Assembly (NCBI GenBank): GCA_964456445.1 | Contig: CAYWBI010000224.1 | Location: forward strand, 1-5,676 | Reading direction: 5' to 3' | DNA: 5,676 nt | DNA from: CAYWBI01 sp964456445 | GTDB taxonomy: Bacteria > Calditrichota > Calditrichia > Calditrichales > J004 | Shown here: positions 1 to 5,676 of the stretch, piece after piece | How the letters are laid out: each line of letters begins with the position of its first letter | Position numbering within the stretch: the first letter of the stretch is position 1 | Translations under genes and position numbers: made by a program | The notes under the pieces: model-generated | Told to the model about the DNA's origin: nothing | The model's database searches: none | The model's input: the letters and a program-made list of their open reading frames with translations, nothing else

Positions 1-498
1 TATACTTAGTATTTTTTTATCGTCATTGGTAAAACCGGTTGGACTCTTTTTATTAAACAATGCAATAAGCCCCGTCATTTTGCTTTTCACGTTCAGTGGC
101 ACGCTAAGTAGGGAATTGTAGCCCGGATCGGAAGCGCTTGTAAAAAAGCGTTTATCACTTTTAAGGTCATTACAGATTAACGGTTTCTTGTTTTTTAGCA
201 TCCAGCCTGTTATTTGGTTGTTAAGGCGAAAGGCGATGTTTTCATGACTCGAGTCGTAATTGCGGATCATGGTATTTAACGGCCGCATTAAATCGTCGGG
301 ATTTAACAGCCATATTGCAGCCTGTTCGACGAGCAAATTTTTGATGCATTTTCGGATAACAATCTCAATAATTCGATCCAGTTCCATAGTCGAACTAATA
401 GTGGTGGCGATTTCGTTTAAAATGGAAAGTTCCCTGATGCCGCGCTTCAGGCGTTCGTTTTCTTCCCGAAGCTTTGTGAATTCCAGATTGGTTGACAT
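1..498 (-). CDS. GAF-domain sensor/signalling protein, 5' part only
   Basis: The first 166 codons are present and the reading frame stays open to the left window edge, so the C-terminus is missing. Residues 4-25 are charged and heptad-like (KLREENERLK), probably a short coiled coil. Residues about 25-166 read as a GAF domain: a helix around ELDRIIEIVIRKC, then WLLNP, the strand-turn segment ITGWMLKNKKPLICND (96-111), the core SLLSVPL (129-135) and TGLIALFNKK (142-151), then FTNDDKKIL. GAF domains bind small ligands or mediate dimerisation. In related bacteria this coiled-coil/GAF arrangement often precedes a histidine kinase or a SpoIIE-type phosphatase, but no output domain is visible here. 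The start is well fixed: GGGAG lies 5 nt upstream (504-508), and an in-frame TGA occurs 18 nt before the ATG. There is no transmembrane segment, so a cytoplasmic location is likely. The ligand is unknown. Confidence 0.85.
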   Translation of the reverse strand, partial: MSTNLEFTKLREENERLKRGIRELSILNEIATTISSTMELDRIIEIVIRKCIKNLLVEQAAIWLLNPDDLMRPLNTMIRNYDSSHENIAFRLNNQITGWMLKNKKPLICNDLKSDKRFFTSASDPGYNSLLSVPLNVKSKMTGLIALFNKKSPTGFTNDDKKILSI

Positions 499-524
499 AT
501 ATGCTCCCTTTTTTCAATCAGGCC

Positions 525-554
525 ATTGTATTATCACTTTAAGACATTCATCAA
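525..554 (-). promoter_or_regulatory. Candidate sigma70-type promoter of the GAF gene
   Basis: Reading the minus strand, TTGATG (549-554) and TACAAT (525-530) are separated by 18 nt. The -10 matches the consensus at 5 of 6 positions and the -35 at 4 of 6. Transcription would start near 518, giving a leader of about 20 nt that contains the GGGAG ribosome binding site. It lies downstream of the preceding gene's terminator, so it would make the GAF gene an independent unit. This was identified by eye only. Confidence 0.45.
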
Positions 555-661
555 AGATGGTTTTTTGTTTTCCGAACCAGCCCCACAGTATGGTGGTCAC
601 AGATTGCAACCGTCGATTTGGCAACGTCAAACTTTTATCCGTCCTGAATAAACAATGTTTG

Positions 662-687
662 AAAAATAAGGACGCCGCAGCGTCCCC
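662..687 (-). terminator. Rho-independent terminator of the DJ-1/PfpI gene
   Basis: A perfect 6-bp GC-rich stem, GGACGC/GCGTCC (670-675 with 680-685), closes a 4-nt loop. On the minus strand it is followed at once by TTATTTTTC. It begins about 15 nt after the TAA stop of the gene at 700-1287, where a terminator is expected. On the plus strand the stem is followed by CCAAACAGG, so the signal works only for minus-strand transcription. Confidence 0.8.
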
Positions 688-699
688 AAACAGGAAAAT

Positions 700-1287
700 T
701 TACGGTTCGATTGTGGAACCGAGCACCCGCAGAAATTCGCGCATCCATTGTGGATGTGCGGGCCAGGCCGGGGCCGTTATTAGGTTGCCGTCCACATTGG
801 CGTTTGTAAAGGTGTCGTTGTTGGGCACATAAGTGCCGCCGGCTTGTGTTACCTCCGGGCCGACCGCCGGGTAACAGGAACAGGATTTGTTTTTCAATAC
901 CCCGGCCGGGGCCAGTATCTGGGCGCCGTGGCAAATCGCCGCAATGGGTTTGTCTGCCGTGGCAAAATGCCGCGTAATTTCGAGAACACGTTCGTTTAAA
1001 CGCAGGTATTCCGGGGCGCGGCCACCGGGAATGACCAACGCATCGTACTTTGCCGGATCAACGGCTGCAAAGTCGGCGCTTATGCCAAAATTATGACCGG
1101 GCTTTTCGCTGTATGTCTGGTCACCCTCAAAATCATGAATGGCAGTCTTTACCGAATCTCCGGCTTTTTTGTCCGGGCAAACCGTGTCCACCTGATGCCC
1201 GACCATGGTTAAAATCTGGTAAGGCACCATGGCTTCATAATCTTCCACAAAGTCGCCGACGAGCATTAAAATTTTCTTGCTGGCCAT
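700..1287 (-). CDS. DJ-1/PfpI family protein (plant DJ-1D-like), probable glyoxalase III/deglycase-type enzyme
   Basis: This is a complete 195-residue cytoplasmic protein, the normal length for a single-domain DJ-1/PfpI (class I glutamine amidotransferase-like) member. The nucleophile elbow is AICHGAQ, with Cys119 followed by His120. The conserved acidic residue of the family is Glu15 in GDFVEDYE. ALVIPGGRAPEYLRLNE (83-99) is the usual PfpI signature. AIHDFEGDQTYSEKPGHNF (49-67) and APAWPAHPQW (172-181) closely match, from memory, the repeat unit of plant DJ-1D proteins, which have glutathione-independent glyoxalase (methylglyoxal to lactate) activity. Older names such as 'intracellular protease' are probably misleading. 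A role in detoxifying reactive carbonyls or in stress protection is inferred from the family. The start is supported by AAGGAG 7 nt upstream (1295-1300). The gene has its own promoter candidate and terminator, so it appears monocistronic. Family confidence is high; the exact substrate is uncertain. Confidence 0.93.
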   Translation of the reverse strand: MASKKILMLVGDFVEDYEAMVPYQILTMVGHQVDTVCPDKKAGDSVKTAIHDFEGDQTYSEKPGHNFGISADFAAVDPAKYDALVIPGGRAPEYLRLNERVLEITRHFATADKPIAAICHGAQILAPAGVLKNKSCSCYPAVGPEVTQAGGTYVPNNDTFTNANVDGNLITAPAWPAHPQWMREFLRVLGSTIEP

Positions 1288-1310
1288 ATCGTATCTCCTT
1301 TTGAGTTGAT

Positions 1311-1327
1311 GGGTTATCAGGGGTTAT
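1311..1327. repeat. Direct repeat GGGTTAT x2 in the DJ-1/PfpI promoter region
   Basis: GGGTTAT occurs at 1311-1317 and again at 1321-1327, exactly 10 bp apart (one helical turn). The second copy overlaps the candidate -10 box and the first lies just after the predicted start site. This is a plausible place for a repressor to bind, but two 7-mers could also arise by chance. No regulator can be named. Confidence 0.35.
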
Positions 1328-1354
1328 AATAAGCAGGATAGAATGTATATACAA
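1326..1354 (-). promoter_or_regulatory. Candidate promoter of the DJ-1/PfpI gene
   Basis: Reading the minus strand, TTGTAT (1349-1354) and TATTAT (1326-1331) are separated by 17 nt. The -10 matches the consensus at 5 of 6 positions; the -35 is weak (TTG only). The predicted start near 1319 gives a leader of about 32 nt carrying AAGGAG. The -35 box sits inside a 10-bp perfect palindrome, TGTATATACA (1344-1353). A short GGGGATGCCCC inverted repeat (1355-1365) lies just upstream. The weak -35 with adjacent symmetric sites could mean activator or repressor control, which is inference. Confidence 0.45.
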
Positions 1355-1363
1355 GGGGATGCC

Positions 1364-1402
1364 CCAAAATAAAAAAAGCCCTGTGTAAAAACACAGGGCT
1401 TT
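1364..1402 (-). terminator. Strong Rho-independent terminator of the large T9SS protein gene
   Basis: A perfect 12-bp stem, AAAGCCCTGTGT with ACACAGGGCTTT (1375-1386 with 1391-1402), closes a 4-nt loop. On the minus strand the stem runs into TTTTTTTATTTT. This is the classic intrinsic terminator form and it faces the transcription of the gene ending at 1469. On the plus strand only three T residues follow, so the terminator is essentially one-directional. Confidence 0.92.
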
Positions 1403-1420
1403 GTATCTGTTCACTGATGA

Positions 1421-1452
1421 CCGCGGAACAGGATACGTATCCGGTTCCGCGG
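1421..1452. repeat. 32-bp near-perfect palindrome in the 3' untranslated region
   Basis: CCGCGGAAC (1421-1429) pairs with GTTCCGCGG (1444-1452), and the centre is the perfect 12-bp palindrome GGATACGTATCC (1431-1442). Only the 1430/1443 pair is mismatched, so 15 of 16 pairs match. It begins 16 nt after the stop codon of the large gene and precedes the true terminator. It lacks a U-tract of its own, so it is probably not a second terminator. It could be a 3'-end-stabilising hairpin, a dispersed REP-like repeat or a protein binding site. The sequence alone cannot decide between these. Confidence 0.85.
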
Positions 1453-1468
1453 GTTCAGCTTGATCCGT

Positions 1469-4400
1469 TTATTTTATAAGCAACATCCGTTTGGATTTGC
1501 TAAATGTCGGGGTTTTTAAAATATAAAAGTAAACACCACTGGCCAGGCCCTGGCCATCAAAATTCACTTTATATACGCCCGCTTTTTGATTGTTGTTTAC
1601 AAGCGACCTGATCCGACGGCCGTTCATGTCAAAAACCGTCAATTGGGTTTTGCCCGCTTTGGCCAGTTGATAGCGGATTACCGTCGTCGGGTTGAACGGG
1701 TTGGGGTAGTTTTGGCCCAAATCAAATTTCCGCGGGGCAATCAGTTCCAAACTTACTTCTGCATGACTTTTTTGCCGACCGTCATAAGATACATCGGTCA
1801 GGCGATAGGTGTAGCGGTTGCCAAAAGTGACATCATGATCGCTGTATTGATAGTCGGTGGCCGATGATTTTGTACCTTGCCCATCGATACGGGCAATCTG
1901 CTCAAAACTACCGTTGTTTTCTTTTCGTTCGATTTTCCAATAGGCATTCTGTAACTCGGATTCCGTTTTCCAGGTAAGATCGACACCATCATCGTTCAGG
2001 CTTTGTGCTACATTGAAGCCATTGAGTTCAACAGGCAGCGATACATCGTTTATTTGACCCTGGATTTCAAAGTCGTCGATCATAAAACCATCCTGGTTAT
2101 AACCGCTGGTATAACCACGTGCCATCATAAAAACAAAACGGAAGGCCACAGATGCATTGCCTGCCAGGAAGGAACAATCATACGATGTAGCCTGATTGGT
2201 ATAATTACCGGACCAGGCATAGCCGCCGGGGGTTACACTGTGGCTGACGGTGGATGATGGCCCACGATCGTACCAGTTGGTCCCATTGACATCATTGTCG
2301 GTTCCAAGACGTGTCCAGTTGACGCCGCTATCGGTGCTATATTCCATATAGGCCCCAAATGGGGCATTGGCGCCCGAAGCTTCCATGCTTTTTTGAAAGT
2401 GGACTGAGTAGCTGCCGGATGCGGAAAAATTAAAACTTGGCGAGTAAAGGACCGATGTGTAATCGCCCAAATCCACATCCGCTGTTAAGCGTGTTTTCCA
2501 GACGTTGCTACCGGAGCTGACCGTTGTAAGGGCATTGCCAGGGGCGCCGAGTTCCCAGACGTCTAACAGGCCATTGGTATATTGTGAACCGAAGTAGCTG
2601 CCGTTGCTTTCAAAATTGCCGCCCTGCGCCGGTGTAAAAGGCGTCCCTAAATTTGGCAGTACATGGATCAGATTGGTCTGCGTATCTGTTGACGCACCGC
2701 CGTTTATGGTTAAGGCAACGGTGTATGTTCCCGCGGTTGTATAGCTGTGTGTAGGATATTGCTGGGTGGATGTGTTGCCATCGCCAAAATTCCAGGACCA
2801 GGAGGTTGCTTTTACAGAGCCATCGACAAAGGAAATGCTTTGTCCGATATATGCCACCGTGCCCGGCGCTGAAAATCCGGCGGCTGCCGTTGAAAAGACG
2901 TCCGATGAATAGAGACCACGGCCATAAGTGGCGGCAATGACCAGATTATCCGACGAGCGGGTTTTAAGCATATCCGTACGCACATTGGCCTGGCCGGTAT
3001 TTGCGGGGACCCAGTTGGTGCTTGTACCGCTTAATTTATCAGTTGACCAGACGCCAAGTTCTGTGGCGATCAGAACTTCACCGGTGTTATCGGGATTAAA
3101 AACGGCCCAGCGAACGGGCATATCGGGCAGGTCGCCGTCGCAATCGCTCCAGGTAGTGCCAGCGTCGGTTGTTTCCCACACACTGGATACGCCAAAGTTG
3201 CTAAAGAGTGCCAGCATGTGACTTTCCGTTGTCGGATCGATGGCAATATTGTTTAGCCAGGCGGCAGGCATCCCCGCACCGCTGTTGATAATTGTTGTGC
3301 TTGGCGAACTCGTATTGGCATTGTCTGCCCGGATAATTTTGCCATTGTTGGAGCCAAAGAAAACCCGGTTCGATGTAAACGGAGATACCGTGATGGCAGA
3401 GACTTCATCACCGGCAAGAATTGGCATGGCCACGTTTACAAAGGTACCCGTTGTTGTATGCGGGTCGTCCCAGCGCAGATAGCTGCCTTTTCCATTGGAG
3501 GCATAGAACTTGTTGCCGACGTCATCAAAATCCGTTGGGTTGATAAAGTACGCGCCACTGTCCGTGACCGTAGGTTCGACATTTGTAAAACTTGATCCAC
3601 CGTTAGTGGATACATAAAAGCTGTTATATACATAGGAAGTGTATTGATAAGTCGGTTCGTCCTGATCAATGTGTGTAAAGGCGCCGTCACCGCCGCTAGC
3701 TTCGCTTGTACTGCCATAACCCGCGGATGAAAACATTTGGCTGCCATTGTCCTGGGCCCCGGCGATAAACTGATTTGAGCCGGATGTTGGATTGATGGCG
3801 CAGGCATAAAACTGGGTGGCATTGTAATTGTTGTTCATGTTGGCAAAGGTCGGCGTGTTTGTGTTTCCGTCTGCCGTGTAAAAGACTCCGCCGTCGTTGC
3901 CAAAAACAATCTCCGATGATGAACCGGGCTTATATTGAATTTGATGCTGATCTGCATGGACTACCGGATAGGGAAGAAACGGCTGATAACTTGTCCAGAT
4001 TGCAATTTGCGTCCAGGAGCTGGCCGCGTCGGTTGTGCGGAAAAGGTCCACTCCGCCACAAATGGCAACATTGGGATCATTGGGATCGATCTGAATAATA
4101 AGATCGTACCAGGCCTGACCACGGGTCATGTCTGATGAAGGTATGCCAAAATCCCCATCACTTGGCTCGTTTTTATCCGTCCAGGATGTGCCCTTGTTTG
4201 AAGTGTAAATTACCCGCTCTAAAACCTGATTGGCCTCGATCAAACCATAAACCACATTGGCGTCGGAAGGCGCGCAGGCCAGTTCAACCCGGCTGACGCC
4301 GGAAATTGTCGGTTCGCCATAGGAAACGGAGTCAACATTCCATGTGGTGCCATTGTCGGACCAGATGATGGTACCGCCGCCATGCCCCCATGGATTGCTT

Positions 4401-5284
4401 TGCGTTCCGATCCAAATGCGGTTGTCCGCGGCCAGTTCAATGTCCGCCGGTGTAAAGGGATGGGTATTGCCGCTTCCGTCTTTTCGCAAGCTGTGCGGCA
4501 GTACCTGTGCCCAGGTCAATCCGCCATCCGTGGAGCGTTGCAGGCCATTGTTTGTATAATGCCCCCAGGAACCCCGGTAATAACGGCCGTCCACTGCAGC
4601 ATAAACCACGGACGTACCGGCCTCGTTGCGCACAACGATATCCAGGACAAAGTCAAACGCATTGCTGGTTTGCAGTTGGGTCCAGCTGGTCCCGCCATCT
4701 GTTGTCTTCCAGATACCCTGACCGCGGGAAGAGCCGGTGTAGTAACCTTCGCCGGTGCCGACGTACATAATTTGCGTGTTATTGGGATCATAGGCCATAC
4801 AGGTTACGGCGATATCGCTCCAAAAATCGTCAACGGCCGTCCAGGTGGATGATGGGTTTGTTATGTCATTATTATACCAAAGCCCGCCGGTAACGCTGCC
4901 GCCCCAAACTTTATTTGCAGTGGCCGGGTCCCACAACAGTGTCCGGGTCCGTCCGCCAACATTGCTGGGCCCGCGTTCGGTCCAGGTGGCGTTGGCTATG
5001 GCCGATTTTTGCAAGCTTCTGCGATTGGATCGATTCTGTTCGATCTCCCGTGCTTTTTTCAAACGTTCCCTTGGGATATAGCCAAGAGCTGGATCGACCA
5101 TCTTTTCAAATTCAAGATCGAAGGCATCTTTCAGCATCCTTTGTTTGGCGTATTTACGGACCTTCTTTGTTTTTGAAACAATATTGGGTGAATCCGAAAA
5201 GTACCATAGGCTTGACAGAGTGAATAAGGCTAATACAAAAACAGATATAAAAATGCGCTGAACGACAGAATACCTTGATTCCAT
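1469..5284 (-). CDS. Large secreted multidomain protein: VPS10/sortilin-like beta-propeller, PKD, jelly-roll-like, FnIII-like, T9SS type A sorting domain
   Basis: This is a complete 1271-residue exported protein. Residues 10-28 form a hydrophobic signal or anchor segment, followed by a lysine/arginine-rich linker to about residue 98. Residues about 100-798 are a beta-propeller region of the sortilin/VPS10 or BNR type. It opens with GPSNVGGRTRTLLWDP and carries Asp-box motifs such as TTDGGTSW (194), STDGGLTW (251), WSDNGTTW (308), TSNKGTSW (361) and TTDAGTTW (705), plus GAQDNGSQ (509) and GGDG (531). A PKD domain follows at about 804-876 (WNFGDG, HSYTTAGTYTVAL). Next are a jelly-roll/MAM-like domain (about 885-1077), an FnIII-like domain (1081-1180) and the T9SS type A sorting domain (1187-1271: LGQNYPNPFNP, AGVYKV, LASGVYFY, KRMLLIK). 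The protein is probably secreted across the outer membrane by the type IX system and anchored or released there. No catalytic residues are recognised; adhesion or glycan/protein binding is the likeliest role. The start is supported by GAGGAG 7 nt upstream (5292-5297). Confidence 0.93.
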   Translation of the reverse strand: MESRYSVVQRIFISVFVLALFTLSSLWYFSDSPNIVSKTKKVRKYAKQRMLKDAFDLEFEKMVDPALGYIPRERLKKAREIEQNRSNRRSLQKSAIANATWTERGPSNVGGRTRTLLWDPATANKVWGGSVTGGLWYNNDITNPSSTWTAVDDFWSDIAVTCMAYDPNNTQIMYVGTGEGYYTGSSRGQGIWKTTDGGTSWTQLQTSNAFDFVLDIVVRNEAGTSVVYAAVDGRYYRGSWGHYTNNGLQRSTDGGLTWAQVLPHSLRKDGSGNTHPFTPADIELAADNRIWIGTQSNPWGHGGGTIIWSDNGTTWNVDSVSYGEPTISGVSRVELACAPSDANVVYGLIEANQVLERVIYTSNKGTSWTDKNEPSDGDFGIPSSDMTRGQAWYDLIIQIDPNDPNVAICGGVDLFRTTDAASSWTQIAIWTSYQPFLPYPVVHADQHQIQYKPGSSSEIVFGNDGGVFYTADGNTNTPTFANMNNNYNATQFYACAINPTSGSNQFIAGAQDNGSQMFSSAGYGSTSEASGGDGAFTHIDQDEPTYQYTSYVYNSFYVSTNGGSSFTNVEPTVTDSGAYFINPTDFDDVGNKFYASNGKGSYLRWDDPHTTTGTFVNVAMPILAGDEVSAITVSPFTSNRVFFGSNNGKIIRADNANTSSPSTTIINSGAGMPAAWLNNIAIDPTTESHMLALFSNFGVSSVWETTDAGTTWSDCDGDLPDMPVRWAVFNPDNTGEVLIATELGVWSTDKLSGTSTNWVPANTGQANVRTDMLKTRSSDNLVIAATYGRGLYSSDVFSTAAAGFSAPGTVAYIGQSISFVDGSVKATSWSWNFGDGNTSTQQYPTHSYTTAGTYTVALTINGGASTDTQTNLIHVLPNLGTPFTPAQGGNFESNGSYFGSQYTNGLLDVWELGAPGNALTTVSSGSNVWKTRLTADVDLGDYTSVLYSPSFNFSASGSYSVHFQKSMEASGANAPFGAYMEYSTDSGVNWTRLGTDNDVNGTNWYDRGPSSTVSHSVTPGGYAWSGNYTNQATSYDCSFLAGNASVAFRFVFMMARGYTSGYNQDGFMIDDFEIQGQINDVSLPVELNGFNVAQSLNDDGVDLTWKTESELQNAYWKIERKENNGSFEQIARIDGQGTKSSATDYQYSDHDVTFGNRYTYRLTDVSYDGRQKSHAEVSLELIAPRKFDLGQNYPNPFNPTTVIRYQLAKAGKTQLTVFDMNGRRIRSLVNNNQKAGVYKVNFDGQGLASGVYFYILKTPTFSKSKRMLLIK

Positions 5285-5444
5285 TCGCTTTCTCCTCGAT
5301 GAAAAGTTAAAAATAAAAAAATTATTGTTGTGTTATTTCTGGCGGCAGATAGGGAAGGTGGGTTGCTCACACTAAAAACACAAGCCAAGATATTGAAAAT
5401 ATAGACTATGATTCAAGACTTTAGTCACAAAGAGTAAAAAATAA
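5285..5444 (-). other. Long AT-rich leader of the T9SS protein gene
   Basis: If the promoter at 5451-5478 is used, the transcript carries about 160 untranslated nt. The last 50 nt are very U-rich on the minus strand (runs such as ATTTTTTTATTTTTAAC, 5308-5324) and lie just before the GAGGAG ribosome binding site. This would favour an unstructured, easily translated start, possibly with ribosomal protein S1 binding (inference). The middle part (5341-5360) is more GC-rich. No known riboswitch or convincing stem was recognised, and no open reading frame of note is present. Confidence 0.4.
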
Positions 5445-5450
5445 TAGGAA

Positions 5451-5478
5451 ATTGTAAAATAATCTTAAAAAATGTCAA
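5451..5478 (-). promoter_or_regulatory. Near-consensus sigma70-type promoter of the T9SS protein gene
   Basis: Reading the minus strand, a perfect TTGACA (5473-5478) and TACAAT (5451-5456, 5 of 6 matches) are separated by 16 nt in an AT-rich setting. Transcription would start near 5444, about 160 nt before the ATG at 5284. It is the best promoter match in the window and suggests strong, perhaps constitutive, expression of the large secreted protein. Confidence 0.6.
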
Positions 5479-5676
5479 TGTTTTTATAGGCGGCCGTTAA
5501 ATCCCGTAGATAAATAAGAAGCGTAAAAGTAAAACTTTTTATAGATGCCCCGTATTGTTATCGATTATTTCTTATTGACCACGCTCATATTACATTGTTT
5601 ATAAAAAATGAAATAGCCAGCTAACTGAAATACAGGCTTCAATTTTGTGCTGGATATTTTAAATTTACTTCTATTA
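5479..5676. other. AT-rich intergenic region, no gene recognised
   Basis: Together with the leader, this makes about 390 bases at the right end without a supported gene. It is strongly AT-rich, and stop codons break up most frames. A weak AT inverted repeat, AAAAGT-AAA-ACTTTT, lies at 5525-5539. A minus-strand frame is open from the edge to a TAA at 5565-5567 (36 codons) but has no recognisable protein features. The upstream neighbour must lie beyond the window. Confidence 0.6.
5575..5605 (+). promoter_or_regulatory. Weak candidate plus-strand promoter facing the right edge
   Basis: TTGACC (5575-5580) and TATAAA (5600-5605) each match the consensus at 5 of 6 positions, but the 19-nt spacer is longer than ideal. 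If real, it would drive a divergently transcribed gene to the right of the window. AT-rich DNA produces such matches easily, so this is only tentative. Confidence 0.2.

Noticed and set aside
260..832. 190-codon plus-strand open frame
   Set aside because: It lies antisense to the GAF gene and the end of the DJ-1/PfpI gene, and crosses the terminator and promoter between them. Its translation shows no protein-like features, and the opposite strand carries clear family motifs.
635..934. 99-codon minus-strand frame overlapping the DJ-1/PfpI gene
   Set aside because: It is a shifted-frame shadow of the DJ-1/PfpI coding sequence that also runs through the terminator.
2315..2338. STDSGVNW (residues 983-990) as another propeller blade
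   Set aside because: It lies within the jelly-roll-like domain after the PKD domain. Asp-box-like turns occur there in similar secreted proteins, so it does not mark a further blade.
4382..4852. 156-codon plus-strand open frame, and other plus-strand frames across 1586-5223
   Set aside because: They are antisense to the 1271-residue gene, whose frame is supported by domain motifs throughout. Their translations have no recognisable domains or ribosome binding sites.
1469..5284. Sialidase or GH74 xyloglucanase function suggested by the Asp-boxes
   Set aside because: Asp-boxes are structural and occur in many propellers. I see no sialidase RIP motif or arginine triad, and the N-terminus does not match the GH74 opening; it matches the GGRTR-type sortilin/VPS10-like group.
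5371..5391. Possible hairpin in the leader (GCTTGTGT with GTGTGAGC)
   Set aside because: Most of the pairs are G-U wobbles, so the stem would be weak. It matches no riboswitch I know.
5525..5540. AAAAGT-AAA-ACTTTT inverted repeat as a terminator
   Set aside because: The stem has only one G-C pair in six, too weak for a Rho-independent terminator. Such repeats are common in AT-rich DNA.
5565..5675. Minus-strand frame open from the right edge for 36 codons, possibly the end of an upstream gene
   Set aside because: The translation is Lys/Phe/Ile-rich without motifs, as expected of AT-rich noncoding DNA, and no terminator follows it. A chance open stretch is more likely.

Overview
The window holds three genes, all on the minus strand: a complete, very large secreted protein gene, a complete DJ-1/PfpI-family gene, and the 5' part of a GAF-domain gene that runs off the left edge. 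It looks like a chromosomal segment of a bacterium from the FCB superphylum. The main clue is the C-terminal QNYPNPFNP-type sorting domain of the large protein, which is typical of type IX secretion (T9SS) cargo. That exact motif style is common in Calditrichota, Ignavibacteriota and related candidate phyla. All three genes have good Shine-Dalgarno sequences 5-7 nt before the start, and sigma70-like promoter candidates precede them. Both points argue against typical Bacteroidota, which rarely use Shine-Dalgarno sites. The phylum assignment is inference.

Layout from right to left, the direction of transcription. Positions 5298-5676 are AT-rich and noncoding, with a near-consensus promoter (5451-5478) and a leader of about 160 nt. 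Positions 1469-5284 encode a 1271-residue exported protein: N-terminal hydrophobic segment, basic linker, sortilin/VPS10-like Asp-box beta-propeller region, PKD domain, jelly-roll-like domain, FnIII-like domain and T9SS type A sorting domain. Positions 1303-1468 hold a 32-bp near-perfect palindrome followed by a strong Rho-independent terminator. Positions 700-1287 encode a DJ-1/PfpI protein whose motifs closely resemble those of plant DJ-1D proteins, with its own promoter and terminator. Positions 499-699 hold that terminator and a promoter for the GAF gene, which begins at 498.

Each gene has its own promoter candidate, and both complete genes end in a terminator. They therefore look like neighbouring single-gene transcription units rather than an operon, and nothing in the sequence ties their functions together. 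I see no mobile element, CRISPR array, tRNA, rRNA or defence system. The most unusual items are the palindrome behind the large gene and the long AT-rich leader in front of it.
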